Shown here: positions 9,355-20,331 of the stretch, in pieces
How the letters are laid out: the number at the start of each line of letters is the position of its first letter
How positions within the stretch are numbered: the first letter of the stretch is position 1
Assembly: GCA_024281825.1 (NCBI GenBank)
Contig: JAMWZY010000005.1
Span: 146,723 to 210,722, forward strand
DNA from: Nitrosomonas sp.
Lineage (GTDB): Bacteria > Pseudomonadota > Gammaproteobacteria > Burkholderiales > Nitrosomonadaceae
Reading direction: 5' to 3'
DNA length: 64,000 bases
Notes under the pieces: generated by a model
Told to the model about the DNA's origin: nothing
What the model saw: only the letters and a program-made list of their open reading frames with translations
Database searches by the model: none
Program-made: the position numbers and the translations under genes

Positions 9355-11478
9355 TTACGATTCTTTGATTTCAGATTCTAAATTTACAGCAGTTTCCGGT
9401 GGGATTACTTTCATACTTAAACGCAATCTTCCTTTATCATCTGCTTCCAATACCTTAACGCGAATTTGCTGTCCTTCACTCAAGTGATCAGAAACATTGT
9501 TAACGTGTTCACTTGCGATTTGGGAAATGTGTAAAAGCCCATCTTTTCCAGGTAGGATGCTAACAATGGCGCCGAAATCGAGCAATTTTAGAACAGTTCC
9601 ATCATAAATCTTTCCAACTTCAACCTCTGCAGTAATGTCTTGAATTTTCTTTTTAGCAAGCTCTCCACCTTCTGCATTTACGCAGGCGATCGTGACTTCT
9701 CCGTTATCACTGATATCGATTGTAGTATTGGTTTCTTCAGTCAGTGCACGAATAACCGCGCCGCCCTTACCAATAACATCGCGAATTTTTTCTGGGTTGA
9801 TTTTAATTTTAATAATACGTGGTGCATGGACTGAAATATCTTCACGTGTCGATGGTAAAGCTTGCTTCATGATTTGTAATATATGCATACGACCTTCCTG
9901 CGCTTGTATCAGGGCAGCATGCATGATTTCTTTGGTAATGCCTTGTATTTTGATATCCATTTGTAGTGCGGTAATACCTTTTTCCGTACCAGCAACTTTA
10001 AAATCCATATCACCTAAATGATCTTCGTCACCTAAGATATCTGTGAGCACTGCAAAACGATTACCTTCTTTAATGAGTCCCATTGCAATGCCTGCGACAT
10101 GCGCTTTAAGCGGTACACCGGCATCCATTAATGCAAGGCATCCGCCACAAACTGAAGCCATTGAACTAGAACCATTCGATTCGGTAATTTCTGATACAAC
10201 GCGCAACGAATAACCAAATTCCTCGGGTGAGGGTAAAACTGCTACAAGTGCACGTTTTGCAAGGCGACCGTGGCCAATTTCTCGACGTTTTGGGGTTCCA
10301 ACTCGACCTATTTCACCGGTAGCAAACGGTGGCATATTGTAGTGCAGCATAAAGCGATCATTATAATCACCTTGTAAGGAGTCAATTTTTTGTTCATCGC
10401 GAGCTGTTCCTAATGTAGCTACTGCAAGTGCTTGTGTTTCTCCTCGGGTGAATAATGCTGAGCCGTGTGTGCGTGGTAATACTCCATTGCGGATTGTTAT
10501 GGTTCTAACATTGCGGGTACCGCGCCCATCAATACGAGGCTCACCATCTAAAATTTGATTGCGGACAATTTTTGATTCGAGTGCAAAAAAGGCTTCTTTG
10601 AAAACTTGTATACTAGGCTGATTTTCAGTGCCAATTGCTAATTCTTCTGCTATACGTTGACTAATTGCTTCAATGGCTTCCGAGCGAGTTTGTTTTTGTT
10701 TTATTTTAAAAGCTTGCCGTAAATCATTTTCAACCATAGCTGCTAATTTCTCTTGAAAAACAGTGTCTTTTTCTGGTGGAGTCCAATCCCAAGCAGTTAC
10801 TCCCGCTTCATCTGCAAATTCATTGATGGCATTAATGACACTCTGCATTTGTTCGTGCCCAAAAGTTACTGCGCCAAGCATGACTTCTTCAGACAATTCC
10901 ATGGCTTCAGATTCAACCATTAAAACTGCTTGCTGAGTACCGGCTACAACAAGGTTTAGTTGTGTATCTTTGAGTTCAGAGGTTGTCGGATTAAGTACAT
11001 ATTGATTATTAATGTAGCCTACGCGCGCTGCTCCTAACGGGCCATCAAACGGTATGCCAGAGAGTATCAGTGCGGCGGAAGTTCCGATAATGGACGGGAT
11101 GTCTGAGTCAACTTCAGTATCGGATGATAAGACTGTAGCGACAATTTGTACTTCGTTATAGAAACCTTCAGGAAAAAGAGGACGAATAGGGCGATCAATC
11201 AACCGGGAAGTCAGGGTTTCCTTTTCTGATGGACGGCCTTCGCGTTTAAAGAAACTTCCAGGTATTCTGCCCGCTGCATAGAATTTTTCTTGATAATCAA
11301 CAGTTAGTGGAAAAAAATCTTGTTCTGGTTTTGTATTCTTTGCACCGACTACGGTTACGAGTACAACGGTATCATCCATCGTAACAACAACGGCACCGTG
11401 TGCTTGTCTCGCAATTTCTCCTGTTTCTAATGTAAGTTGATGACGTCCGTAGGTAATACTCTTTTTGATAGATTTCAA
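9355..11478 (-). CDS. pnp: Polynucleotide phosphorylase
   Basis: PNPase is the phosphorolytic 3'-5' exoribonuclease of the RNA degradosome. The 707 residues hold two RNase PH-like cores separated by a helical domain. The second core carries the [16 protein letters not shown] and [13 protein letters not shown] blocks. A KH domain with [11 protein letters not shown] lies near 565-577 and an S1 domain ([20 protein letters not shown]) near 630-650. Length is normal. It lies 147 bp downstream of rpsO in the same direction, the classic rpsO-pnp pair in which PNPase autoregulates through RNase III processing in Escherichia coli. No processing site was verified here. Confidence 0.98.
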   Translation of the reverse strand: MKSIKKSITYGRHQLTLETGEIARQAHGAVVVTMDDTVVLVTVVGAKNTKPEQDFFPLTVDYQEKFYAAGRIPGSFFKREGRPSEKETLTSRLIDRPIRPLFPEGFYNEVQIVATVLSSDTEVDSDIPSIIGTSAALILSGIPFDGPLGAARVGYINNQYVLNPTTSELKDTQLNLVVAGTQQAVLMVESEAMELSEEVMLGAVTFGHEQMQSVINAINEFADEAGVTAWDWTPPEKDTVFQEKLAAMVENDLRQAFKIKQKQTRSEAIEAISQRIAEELAIGTENQPSIQVFKEAFFALESKIVRNQILDGEPRIDGRGTRNVRTITIRNGVLPRTHGSALFTRGETQALAVATLGTARDEQKIDSLQGDYNDRFMLHYNMPPFATGEIGRVGTPKRREIGHGRLAKRALVAVLPSPEEFGYSLRVVSEITESNGSSSMASVCGGCLALMDAGVPLKAHVAGIAMGLIKEGNRFAVLTDILGDEDHLGDMDFKVAGTEKGITALQMDIKIQGITKEIMHAALIQAQEGRMHILQIMKQALPSTREDISVHAPRIIKIKINPEKIRDVIGKGGAVIRALTEETNTTIDISDNGEVTIACVNAEGGELAKKKIQDITAEVEVGKIYDGTVLKLLDFGAIVSILPGKDGLLHISQIASEHVNNVSDHLSEGQQIRVKVLEADDKGRLRLSMKVIPPETAVNLESEIKES

Positions 11479-11625
11479 TTAACAATCCCTTTTTATTGAA
11501 TGCTCTGAGTGATGGCGCATTAAGCCATTGAATAGCAAAACCGTTTTACCGGAAAGAGCAAATCTTTTAATTCGTCGTTTGCTTGGTTAAATAGGTTGAT
11601 TCATATAAAAACTCAAGTAATAACA

Positions 11626-11895
11626 TTACTTACGCAGACCAAGGCGCTCAATCAAAGTTTGATAGGTACCGGCATTGCTTTGCTTTAGGTAATCCAGTAA
11701 TTTTCGGCGTTTGCCAACCATACGTAATAGACCGCGGCGAGAATGATGGTCTTTAGCATGAACTTTAAAATGCTCAATGAGATCATTGATTCGATTCGTT
11801 AAAAGTGCAACCTGAACCTCAGGGGATCCGGTATCACCATTAGCTCTTTGAAAATCTCGTACGATCTGGGCTTTTTGTTCAATTGTGATTGACAT
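11626..11895 (-). CDS. rpsO: 30S ribosomal protein S15
   Basis: S15 is a primary 16S rRNA-binding protein of the small-subunit platform. The start at 11895 gives the standard 89-residue protein beginning [10 protein letters not shown] and is preceded by GGAG. An upstream in-frame start would add nine residues that the family lacks. Conserved blocks include [13 protein letters not shown] and [16 protein letters not shown]. It is transcribed with pnp. Confidence 0.97.
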   Translation of the reverse strand: MSITIEQKAQIVRDFQRANGDTGSPEVQVALLTNRINDLIEHFKVHAKDHHSRRGLLRMVGKRRKLLDYLKQSNAGTYQTLIERLGLRK

Positions 11896-12051
11896 AATCA
11901 GTTGTTTCTCCAACATTACCAATATAAAGAAAAAACGGAATTTTACTCCTTAAAGTTACGCTTGTCCAAATCAGATCTAGTCAGGAATCAAACATCATCC
12001 GGTTTTAATGCAAATTATCACGACGAATCGATGTTATTAAACATAAATTTT

Positions 12052-13503
12052 TTATTTATGACCTGATGGATTGGTAAATTGATCATTTAGGGTTTGAATA
12101 TAATCATTAGCTTTGTCAATAACCTCATCGATCGTATTTTGGGTGGCTCCATTCCAACCTGCTGGGTCGCGCAAAAACATCAAACGATAAGCGGCTGTGC
12201 TTTTATTAAATGCGTGTACATATTGCTTATATGTTTCATCATCGTTGCCCAGTTCAAGTGACAATTTCTTAAGCATGCTATTGGCTACGAAACGACGGAT
12301 GGAGAAATGAATAATGATGATTACAGTGAATAAAATTGCTGCAATTACCAGTGCAGAAGAATCACCTTGTATAATTTTGTCGCAAAACGTTTTAGTGGAT
12401 TCCCATGATTCATTGATCGTAAGACCAACAGCAGCCAGAATCGCTAGCGTGCCAAAAGTAATACTGTCGAGCAAAATGACCTTGCTTTTCCATTTTTTGA
12501 GCATGTCGGAAAGTTTAGGTACGATTTGATTCTTAATTCCTTTGGCTGTTTGCTCCAATTTTGCAACGATACGGTAAGAGCGTTCGACTTCGATCTGCTG
12601 GATACGTGTATCAATATCAGCCATATCTTCCGCACGCTTTTTCTCAAAACGCTCTTTAACACCTGGATTTGTGATAGGGACAGCGGCATCTAAATTATAG
12701 ATGCGATAAAAGCGTCCGGCTACCAAGCCAACTTCGGCCAAAGAACGTTGCCATGCTGAAACAACTTCTTCTGGATTGTCTTCTTTTGCAGTAACATCGA
12801 TTTGATTTAGAATATAAAGAAATTTATTAGCGTCGGCTCGATTAACACTAGCTGAAACGAGATAAGCAAGTGTGTCTTGCATTGCTTTAGGTTCAGGATG
12901 TCGAGCATCAAAGAAAACTAGCACTAAGTCAGATAAATTAATGATATGTTGCGTTAAGCGTAATGTAGATGCACGTTGATTATCCGCATCAAAGCCTGGG
13001 GAGTCGATCAATATTTTTCCGCGAATATTTTCTGATGGACAGGTTTTGAGTTGTAAATATGCATCAATACGTTCTTGGCCTGCTTCGGAAATTTCATCAA
13101 TGCTTTTACTGATCTGAAAGAATGGAAAGCGTGGATCAGCATCAAGGGCTATGCCAGGAAGGGTTTTGACTTCTTTATGATGGCTATAGCAAATAACTGT
13201 AAACTTGTCATCAACAGCCTGGTTGCCAGTTCGCTGCAAGGGTAAATTCAGGTAAGAATTTATATAAGTCGATTTGCCAGCAGAAAACGTTCCCAATACT
13301 GCTATCATTGGCCACCAAGTCACATAGGTTGCATATGACTGATCTTTTTCGAGTAATCCCATGCTATGGCCGACTTCATCAATCTTTCTAAAGCTTTTGA
13401 CCGCATTGGCTAAAGTTGGGTTGTGAGAATATTCGTCTGCTAAGTGCTTTTGTAAGTTTTCCAAATGCTTGTTAATTTGCTCCGAGTTATATGACATGAC
13501 CAT
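12052..13503 (-). CDS. Dynamin-like membrane GTPase
   Basis: This is a 483-residue protein of the bacterial dynamin/fusion GTPase type. The P-loop GTFSAGKST is at 71-79, the G3 motif DSPG at 167-170 and the G4 motif NQID at 233-236. Two hydrophobic segments near 338-360 and 380-400 form a hairpin-like membrane anchor. Helical sequence flanks the anchor. Bacterial relatives remodel or tether membranes, but the role of this subfamily is not established. The ORF offers ATG codons at 13503 and 13497. It stands alone between rpsO and the DUF502 gene. Confidence 0.85.
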   Translation of the reverse strand: MVMSYNSEQINKHLENLQKHLADEYSHNPTLANAVKSFRKIDEVGHSMGLLEKDQSYATYVTWWPMIAVLGTFSAGKSTYINSYLNLPLQRTGNQAVDDKFTVICYSHHKEVKTLPGIALDADPRFPFFQISKSIDEISEAGQERIDAYLQLKTCPSENIRGKILIDSPGFDADNQRASTLRLTQHIINLSDLVLVFFDARHPEPKAMQDTLAYLVSASVNRADANKFLYILNQIDVTAKEDNPEEVVSAWQRSLAEVGLVAGRFYRIYNLDAAVPITNPGVKERFEKKRAEDMADIDTRIQQIEVERSYRIVAKLEQTAKGIKNQIVPKLSDMLKKWKSKVILLDSITFGTLAILAAVGLTINESWESTKTFCDKIIQGDSSALVIAAILFTVIIIIHFSIRRFVANSMLKKLSLELGNDDETYKQYVHAFNKSTAAYRLMFLRDPAGWNGATQNTIDEVIDKANDYIQTLNDQFTNPSGHK

Positions 13504-13824
13504 CCCTTTTCATTTTTATAAGAAACAATTTGAAAAATATAAAGATATAGATATGATTTCTATAAGTTCTAAGTAACGAATTTTGATTTTTGTAGAAAAC
13601 TTTATTTCTGTGATTAGCACCGATCCAGCATGAAATAATATTATCATATCGTGCATGATGTCTAATGAATCTTAAATTTTGAGATTTTCTATTCTGAAAG
13701 TGTATTTGAGGGAAGTTGATTCCAAATTGATGATAGCTGCGAAGCAAGACAAGTTTATAGGAAAAAAAATAACGATCGCTAATCTGTGGTTGAATTTTTC
13801 TGTATATAGAAGAAGAGGCTACTA
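13504..13824. other. Gene-free A+T-rich spacer between divergent genes
   Basis: About 320 bp separate the divergent dynamin-like and DUF502 genes. The stretch must contain both promoters. No convincing spaced -35/-10 pair, hairpin or repeat was found by eye. Confidence 0.5.
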
Positions 13825-14469
13825 ATGGGTCGTTATATTGTGATTGGTTTCCTAACGGTTGCGCCCTTATGGGTGACATGGCTCGTATTTGATTTTCTAT
13901 TGAAATTACTGGCACGTATTGGAGATCCCTTGCTTAAAGGGATGGCGAGGGTAGTGCGACCTTTCTCAGATTTGACTGCAACTTGGTTACTCGATTCAAA
14001 TTTTCAACATGCCGTGGCTGCCTTGCTAACAATAATCAGCTTCTATGGGATCGGTGTGCTGGCATCTTTTGTCATTGGTAAAAAAGTCATTAGCATTTAT
14101 GAAAATATCTTGGCCCGACTGCCATTGGTTCAAACGATTTATGGGGCTACAAAACGATTTTTGAATACCATTAGCCAACCACCTGTTACAGGGCAGCGTG
14201 TTGTTTTAATCAGCTTTCCATCTTCTGAAATGAAAGCAGTTGGATTCATCACCAAGGTAATGGAGGATAAAGAAACCGGTAGAAAACTAGCAGCTGTCTA
14301 TGTGCCGACATCTCCAAATCCAACCTCTGGCTACATTGAAATTTTGCCAATGGAAGATCTCGTTTTAACGGATTGGACTACTGAAGAGGCCATGACATTT
14401 GTTGTCACAGGTGGTACCAATGCGCCAGAGAGTGTGCACTACACTAAAAACAAACCCACACAACAATAA
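13825..14469 (+). CDS. DUF502 family membrane protein
   Basis: The 214-residue protein starts with a hydrophobic segment (GFLTVAPLWVTWLVFDFLL, about 8-26). A second lies near 65-90 (LLTIISFYGIGVLASFVIG). The soluble part contains LPLVQTIYGATKRFL and a P-rich YVPTSPNPTSGYIEILP block near 163-179, both typical of DUF502 proteins. The function of the family is unknown. The ATG is preceded by AGAAGAGG, a plausible ribosome binding site. Confidence 0.85.
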   Translation: MGRYIVIGFLTVAPLWVTWLVFDFLLKLLARIGDPLLKGMARVVRPFSDLTATWLLDSNFQHAVAALLTIISFYGIGVLASFVIGKKVISIYENILARLPLVQTIYGATKRFLNTISQPPVTGQRVVLISFPSSEMKAVGFITKVMEDKETGRKLAAVYVPTSPNPTSGYIEILPMEDLVLTDWTTEEAMTFVVTGGTNAPESVHYTKNKPTQQ

Positions 14470-14502
14470 GCAAGTAGTATTGCAATAGTAATCTTTGGAT
14501 TT

Positions 14503-15501
14503 TTAAGGCAATGGATACGGGAGTGTTTTGATTTGAATCATCGGGCCTCGCAGCGAGTTCCAATGAATCTCGCTTGCCTCAACACTGCTTTGTTGAATGA
14601 CTGCTAACACATCGTAACCATCATGTAATTGTGATGCGACTGCATTGACAATGCAGCCACAGGATTGGTCAGTGCTGTCAGCATAGTATAGTAAGTCGCC
14701 TGGATTGACAGTATCTGTGGTAGTAATGTGGCATAAATACATACGTCGTTTAAGTTTTCCTAAATATTGTGTGCGAGCAATGATTTCCTGCCCTGGATAG
14801 CAACCTTTTTTGAAACTCAAAGCATCAATGGCATCTAAGTTAATCATTTGAGGCAAAAATTTTTCTTGTGTTTCCAGCAGTACTGTCGGAATTCCAGCTT
14901 GAATAGTTAAGCGATTCCAGTATGCGATGTCGACAAGCTGTGCTTGTTGATGTAAGTATTCCCAGAGTGCGACTGTATTGGTCAAGGGTGAAATGAGTTG
15001 TATCCGGTCATTTGCCAAACAGAGAAAAGCGTGATCATGAAGATCTACAAATCGTAATGGTTGATTAAGAGCGGGGGGTGATGCAAATAACCTCCTTAGA
15101 GCTTGTGAAAGATGAGATCCGACTAGACCGATACACGCATATTTGTGGCTAACATTTTCAATAGTTACTTTTGCCCGTAGTTTATAGAGTGAAAGTCTTT
15201 TTTGTAACGATTCACAAAGATTTATAGGTAATTGGAGAATATAATTGTTGTTGTATTGGAAAAGTAGAAAATTGGCTAAAACGCGCCCTTTAGGTGTGCA
15301 ATAACTACCATATGAGGCTTGATGTTCAGAGATTTTACGCATGTCGCATGTCAGTTGGTTTTGCAAAAATGTACTGGCATCTTCACCTGAAAATTGAATC
15401 AACCCGTAATACTGTGAAAGGTCGATCATGACCGGTTTTTCAGTGTTTTGTGAGGATGTTGCGTCAAGTGTATTTAAATGAATGGTGGCGTTATTTGTCA
15501 T
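14503..15501 (-). CDS. ygfZ: Folate-binding YgfZ-like protein (Fe-S/tRNA modification factor)
   Basis: YgfZ uses tetrahydrofolate and supports Fe-S enzymes such as MiaB. The family signature KGCYPGQEIIARTQYLGK, with its conserved Cys, lies near residue 243. The N-terminal half has the aminomethyltransferase-like fold with FSGEDASTFLQNQLTCD near 33. Its 332 residues are normal. It precedes the RlmD-like gene with an 83-bp gap and the same orientation. Confidence 0.9.
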   Translation of the reverse strand: MTNNATIHLNTLDATSSQNTEKPVMIDLSQYYGLIQFSGEDASTFLQNQLTCDMRKISEHQASYGSYCTPKGRVLANFLLFQYNNNYILQLPINLCESLQKRLSLYKLRAKVTIENVSHKYACIGLVGSHLSQALRRLFASPPALNQPLRFVDLHDHAFLCLANDRIQLISPLTNTVALWEYLHQQAQLVDIAYWNRLTIQAGIPTVLLETQEKFLPQMINLDAIDALSFKKGCYPGQEIIARTQYLGKLKRRMYLCHITTTDTVNPGDLLYYADSTDQSCGCIVNAVASQLHDGYDVLAVIQQSSVEASEIHWNSLRGPMIQIKTLPYPLP

Positions 15502-15584
15502 TTTGTTAAATCATTCCAATAATGCATAGAATTAGTACCTTAGCTTGCAAGCATCGACAGCTATCAAAAATTGTGTACAGAAGA

Positions 15585-16742
15585 CTAGCTTTTTCTGAAT
15601 TCTGCCAGTATTTCAATGTGAGGCGTATGCGGAAATAAGTCGATCAATCCAATATCATTGATGATCCATCCATTTTGTTTGAAAAACCATGCATCTCGCG
15701 CAAAGCTTTCTGGGCTACAGGAAATATAATAAATCGTTTTTAACGAGGAGAAAGCAGTAAAAAAACTGTGATGTGTCTTTAGTCCGCAGCGCGGTGGATC
15801 CAAAATAAGCGTATCAGCATCCGTGACAGTTTTCTGTAGCTCTTTCCAAATAAAAGATTTAAAAAGATTGCTGAGCCGGACTGTTACTTTAGGTAGTTGT
15901 TTTTGTTGCAAAGCTTGTATCGCATGTTCTTCGCACTCATAGGCAATAATAGACGTGCAGGTTGATTCGGCGATAATTTCAGTGAAATTTCCTGAGCCGC
16001 AGAAAAGTTCAATGACTTTTCCCAACCCAGTATGCGTAGCAAGTTTATCTCGCAACCAATTCCTCATGTGCGTATTTTGTAATGTATTGCCTTGCTTAAA
16101 AGGCCTCTTTTGATTGATGGCTACCTCAGCAGATTGCGTGTCGTCATCGAACTCGATAAAGTGCCAGTTTTGCTGTGTATTTGTAGAACCTTGCCAAGCT
16201 GGATGGGGTAATTGGCTGAGAGTGCTTCTTAACAGTTTTCTACAGCTATTATTAAGCACAATACAGTCTTGAATCGGTGCAATATTCTGAGAATTTTCTG
16301 AGATAAAACCGAGAATTGCTCCATCTGTTTTAACTTGGCAGCGATTGCGATAACCATATACTTGCTCAGAAGGTAGGATGGATTCAATATTGAAGTGTTG
16401 ATCTTCAAAACCAATCCTTTTCATAGCGTATAGGAAGCGATTCTTTTTCTGTTCCAATTGGCTTGTATAATCCGCAATCATCCAAGGACAGCCAGTACAA
16501 GATGTTTCTGCCAAGCTGACATAGGGGCATGCCGGTTGCTGTCTGTGCACTGAAGGTTGAATAAGTTGGGTCAATTTTGCATAAGCAAATTTTTTATTAT
16601 TGAGTATTTTATCTATGACTTCAAACTCGCCGATATCTCCAGGCCATGTGCCATAGACAAAATAGGATAGATTGTTTTCAGTGTTTTTGACAACACCTAA
16701 TCCTTTCTGTGATAAATGTGTAACCGTACCTTTAAATTTCAT
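15585..16742 (-). CDS. 23S rRNA (uracil-C5)-methyltransferase, RlmD/RumA-like
   Basis: This 385-residue class I methyltransferase of the TrmA/RumA family starts with a TRAM domain (residues 1-60). The Fe-S ligands Cys72, Cys82 and Cys85 follow; the fourth is probably in the QDCIVLNNSC region. The SAM motif VIELFCGSGNF is near 243 and LILDPPRCG near 313. The catalytic nucleophile lies in YISCSPESFARD (Cys342). The TRAM domain and Fe-S cluster argue for an RlmD (m5U1939) rather than a TrmA role. It is about 50 residues shorter than the Escherichia coli enzyme, so the exact target is uncertain. Confidence 0.85.
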   Translation of the reverse strand: MKFKGTVTHLSQKGLGVVKNTENNLSYFVYGTWPGDIGEFEVIDKILNNKKFAYAKLTQLIQPSVHRQQPACPYVSLAETSCTGCPWMIADYTSQLEQKKNRFLYAMKRIGFEDQHFNIESILPSEQVYGYRNRCQVKTDGAILGFISENSQNIAPIQDCIVLNNSCRKLLRSTLSQLPHPAWQGSTNTQQNWHFIEFDDDTQSAEVAINQKRPFKQGNTLQNTHMRNWLRDKLATHTGLGKVIELFCGSGNFTEIIAESTCTSIIAYECEEHAIQALQQKQLPKVTVRLSNLFKSFIWKELQKTVTDADTLILDPPRCGLKTHHSFFTAFSSLKTIYYISCSPESFARDAWFFKQNGWIINDIGLIDLFPHTPHIEILAEFRKS

Positions 16743-17111
16743 CTGAGTGATATTTTTTAAATGAGAAAAAGTGATGTTAAAGCCTTACCAATTTTGTCAA
16801 AATATTAAGAAAAATTTGCATACCTAGACGGCTGGATTAAGTCCGCTGCAATTCCAAGTCATGCAGGAATTGAGTGCTGAATTTTTTCTCAAATGAGTTC
16901 TGGGATCATAAAAAGGTATCTGTGTGGATATTGTATCAGGAGTGTCCTGTTTGCTTCGATTCATAAGTTTGATTCGAGTACGAGTTAACTCAGTTTTGTC
17001 GGTTGATTGATGAGAAGCATATTCATTAATTTGAATAAGAAAGAAGGTTTCTAGGCAACCGGTTATGATGAACTAATGAAACTATTTCCATAAATGAAAA
17101 AATAATCATCA
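16743..17111. other. Gene-free spacer with a short inverted repeat
   Basis: The 369-bp region lies between divergent genes. An inverted repeat CAATTCC (16849-16855) / GGAATTG (16866-16872) has a 10-base loop and a T-run some 10 bases later. Its orientation suits neither flanking gene as a terminator. No clear promoter pair could be assigned. Confidence 0.4.
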
Positions 17112-18530
17112 ATGCTTGACAGCCCATTGTCGATGGAAAATAAACCAACTCCCAAACAAAAGCTTCCACTGATAGGTCATGCATTCATGTGCATGGTCGG
17201 AGTATTTCTATTAATTTTTTTGGGCTTGTTTGTCTATGATATTAACCTCCATATCACCATTTTTCTAGCAATTATTTGGGCATGCGGGCAAGCGCGCTGG
17301 ATTGGTTATTCATTTGATGAAATTCGGTTAATGATGAATGACGGTATCGCGAAAGCGCTGCCGGCTATTTATATTTTTCTGCTAATTGGTATGGTTATTG
17401 CCAGTTTTATGCAAAGTGGCACGATCGCTAGTTTGTTATACCACGGCATCGATTTGTTGAGGCCATCTTGGTTTTTGGCTACAGGGTTAATCCTTTGTAG
17501 CTTTATGTCGGTTGCAACAGGCACATCTTGGGGGACTGTTGGTACGATAGGGGTTGTGTTGGTCGGTATCGGTGAAGCAATGGCGATTCCTTTGCCACTG
17601 GTGGTAGGAATGATTGTCTCGGGTGCGACTTTTGGCGATAAACTATCGCCTATTTCAGATACTACTAATCTTGCTGCGATGAGTGCTGGAACTAATCTAT
17701 ATCGCCATATAGGCGCAATGCTCTATACCACGATTCCAACTTTTATCATCGTGCTCACGATCTTCACTGTTTGGGGGATACAATATGAAAATCACGCGTT
17801 ACCGGCTGATCAAATCGACGTCATTCGTAGCGCTTTGCTAAGTGCTTATCGCTTGGATTTATGGATCACGATCTTACCGTTGCTGCTAATGTTTGCTTTA
17901 AGTATCAAACGTTATAGCGCTGAGGCGAGTATGCTATGTGGTGTGGCAGCTGCGGTTCTAATTGCGGTCAGTTATCAAGAAAAAAATCCGATTGATGCGA
18001 TGAATGCATTGTGGTTGAATTCACCTGGACAAACCGGTATTGAAAGCATTGATGCGTTATTGGGGCGTGGCGGTATTTATAGCATGGCTTGGACGCTATT
18101 GCTATCGATGATGGCATTAGCTTTGGGGGGGATTTTGCATCATGCGGGTTTTTTGGAAGTATTAGTCAAGGCCGTTATAAAACATATCCAAAGAACTAGC
18201 ACATTGGTTGTTACGACCATTTTATCCGGGCTACTTGGCAATATGGCGATGGGTGAAGCCTATATTTCTATCATCCTAAACTGTCAGCTATTCAAACCCA
18301 TTTATCAGCAACAGAAGATTGACCGAGCGATATTGTCTAGATCAGTAGAAGAAGGAAGCACACTAACGGCTGCACTTATTCCGTGGACCACAACGGGAAC
18401 TTTCTATGCTGCAACACTGGGAGTTTCTCCGCTGGATTATGCTGCCTATGCATTCCTCAATGTACTCAATCCATTGATGTCAATCATTATGGTTACATTA
18501 GGGATCGGGTTGCTGCAGCACAGGAAATGA
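17112..18530 (+). CDS. nhaC: Na+/H+ antiporter, NhaC family
   Basis: This 472-residue polytopic protein exchanges sodium for protons at the inner membrane. The family core lies near residues 135-195, with ATGTSWGTVGTIGVVLVG and SGATFGDKLSPISDTTNLA. The later LGNMAMGEAYISIIL and EEGSTLTAALIPWTTTGTF blocks fit NhaC. About 11 hydrophobic segments are visible. The start is uncertain: an ATG at 17133 (MENKPT) would remove seven residues, and neither start has a strong ribosome binding site. A sodium-proton exchanger would suit pH and sodium homeostasis. Confidence 0.9.
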   Translation: MLDSPLSMENKPTPKQKLPLIGHAFMCMVGVFLLIFLGLFVYDINLHITIFLAIIWACGQARWIGYSFDEIRLMMNDGIAKALPAIYIFLLIGMVIASFMQSGTIASLLYHGIDLLRPSWFLATGLILCSFMSVATGTSWGTVGTIGVVLVGIGEAMAIPLPLVVGMIVSGATFGDKLSPISDTTNLAAMSAGTNLYRHIGAMLYTTIPTFIIVLTIFTVWGIQYENHALPADQIDVIRSALLSAYRLDLWITILPLLLMFALSIKRYSAEASMLCGVAAAVLIAVSYQEKNPIDAMNALWLNSPGQTGIESIDALLGRGGIYSMAWTLLLSMMALALGGILHHAGFLEVLVKAVIKHIQRTSTLVVTTILSGLLGNMAMGEAYISIILNCQLFKPIYQQQKIDRAILSRSVEEGSTLTAALIPWTTTGTFYAATLGVSPLDYAAYAFLNVLNPLMSIIMVTLGIGLLQHRK

Positions 18531-18849
18531 ATGATCTTGGGTGCGATACTGTTAAACGGTTACTGAAATGAGACAATACCGAATTAGTCCCTCGTCATCC
18601 TTCTAAGCACTCTCTTTTAAATGGTTACGGCTGACTGTGAAAACCTTACAACACGAAGTATTTCAACAGTTATAGCCATCATTTTAAAGAAACATTAAAT
18701 ACACTTCTAACATAAAAAATCAGTGTTATATTATGTAATCTCATGCATTTTGTTGGATTATTGCAAGAGCTAAACGCAATTCTTTATCAACAGAACAATA
18801 TAGTCTTTTTAGAAAGAATAGAGTTCCTGAAATTCCGTGGATTTATATT
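18531..18849. other. Gene-free spacer upstream of glycosyltransferase
   Basis: The 319 bp hold no recognised gene, repeat or strong hairpin. TATATT-like sequence near 18727-18732 could be part of a promoter, but no good -35 box is correctly spaced. The downstream frame is open from 18739 without any ATG. Confidence 0.4.
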
Positions 18850-20118
18850 TTGGAAACGAACGTAACAAAAAGTAAAAATAACTTAACTCTTCCAACATTT
18901 ATTGTAGATCCAAGTCGTAGTGTGCCTTGGATATTTGCATTCATTATTTGGTTAACGGTCTCAGTATTTTTTTTAATACCATTGTGGTTTGAACCAACGC
19001 TTGCAATTCAAAATGATAATTACTGGCGTATGAGTGAATATTTCCATTCATTGGGGCCTTATCCATTTTCACATTTCGGTCCAGGTTTTCCATTCTTGAT
19101 TTATTTGCTGCGGTTGATTGGTATCGATATACTGGGTGTCGTTATTATCCAGAAAATAGCAGTAGCACTTACTGGGATTGCTTTGTATCATCTCGGTCGA
19201 ACTATTGGACTTAAACCGATTATCTCACTCTGTGCTGCAACAGCCTTTACGGTCTTTCCTGTTGTTCAAGCCTATTCCTCTATATTCGTTACGGAAACAT
19301 TTTATTTGCTACTTTCTAGTATTGGAGTAGCCATTATTTTTCATCAAATTAAAAAGCACTCTGATCCTTCGTTATTTTGGTTAATTTTAGGTTATAGCAC
19401 GCTAGGTATCGCAGCGCTCGTCCGTGGTAATGCCTTGGTGTTACTGATTGGGTGCCTAGTCATTGGATTGTTTACTACATTACCCAGGCATAAGATTCTC
19501 ATAGCAGGAATTATTGCCATAATCCCTATATTGAGTTGGTCTGCACTGAATTGGCATTGGTACGGTCATTTTAAATTATCCAGTTCGGGTGATGCAGCCG
19601 TTGCAACATCAATAATTGGCCCTGTCATGATTGAAAGAACAGGCATGGTGCAAAGAGCCGAACCAGAAATATGGTTTAGTTCTGATGAATTGGAACGATA
19701 TGATAATCTTTTCGAGTTATCCAACGATGCCCGAAAAATAGCTATTGACTATGCCATTAAGCATCCGTTGCCGGTGATTATTGGCAACGTCAAAGGGTGG
19801 TTTCATGGCTTACTTGGCCCGGGTGAAGCTAATTTTCGGTATCTTTTTGGTTCTTCATCATCCAATACATATACTGTTTTATCCTTGATGGTACGTGGCG
19901 CACTTTTAATCGGCCTTATTGGTTTCTTTGTCATTGGAGGGCATCGACAGCAAACAGCACTTGCAGTTTTTTTGTGTGTCATGTTGGCTAGCCATTTACT
20001 TACGGCAGGGGCAGCGGGCCATTCCCGATTTGGCTATCCAGTTGATGCTTTTTCAGTCTTAGCGCTTGCTTTTTTCCTGCAACATTTATTTTATCGAAAA
20101 AGCCAGAGTCGGATCTGA
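18850..20118 (+). CDS. GT39/ArnT-like membrane glycosyltransferase
   Basis: The 422-residue protein has about ten hydrophobic segments. After the first membrane segment comes an acidic loop with QNDNYWRMSEYF and FGPGFPFLIYLLRLIG, the layout of dolichyl-phosphate-mannose/ArnT-type transferases. These move a sugar from an undecaprenyl carrier to lipid A, protein or another acceptor in the periplasm. The donor and acceptor cannot be told. The start is a TTG; the frame is open further upstream to 18739 but has no ATG, so the N-terminus is uncertain. The gene is monocistronic. Confidence 0.68.
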   Translation: METNVTKSKNNLTLPTFIVDPSRSVPWIFAFIIWLTVSVFFLIPLWFEPTLAIQNDNYWRMSEYFHSLGPYPFSHFGPGFPFLIYLLRLIGIDILGVVIIQKIAVALTGIALYHLGRTIGLKPIISLCAATAFTVFPVVQAYSSIFVTETFYLLLSSIGVAIIFHQIKKHSDPSLFWLILGYSTLGIAALVRGNALVLLIGCLVIGLFTTLPRHKILIAGIIAIIPILSWSALNWHWYGHFKLSSSGDAAVATSIIGPVMIERTGMVQRAEPEIWFSSDELERYDNLFELSNDARKIAIDYAIKHPLPVIIGNVKGWFHGLLGPGEANFRYLFGSSSSNTYTVLSLMVRGALLIGLIGFFVIGGHRQQTALAVFLCVMLASHLLTAGAAGHSRFGYPVDAFSVLALAFFLQHLFYRKSQSRI

Positions 20119-20331
20119 TTTGGTTTACTAACTAGTCATGATGAAGTCAATTAATAGGGTTCTGAATAGAGTATGTTTTTAGTTTATGTTTACACGTACT
20201 CCTAGAATCAACAAGATTTCGCGCTTTTGCGTTATCACTCACCAAGTCCAGAAAAGCATATTTCAGGTGACTTGAAATCAAATACAAATAATCCGGATAT
20301 TTTCGAAGTTTTATCATTCAGTAAACTTAAG

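Noticed and set aside
16849-16872. Inverted repeat as terminator
   Set aside because: It lies between two genes that both start here, so a terminator has no transcript to end; the T-run is also too far away.
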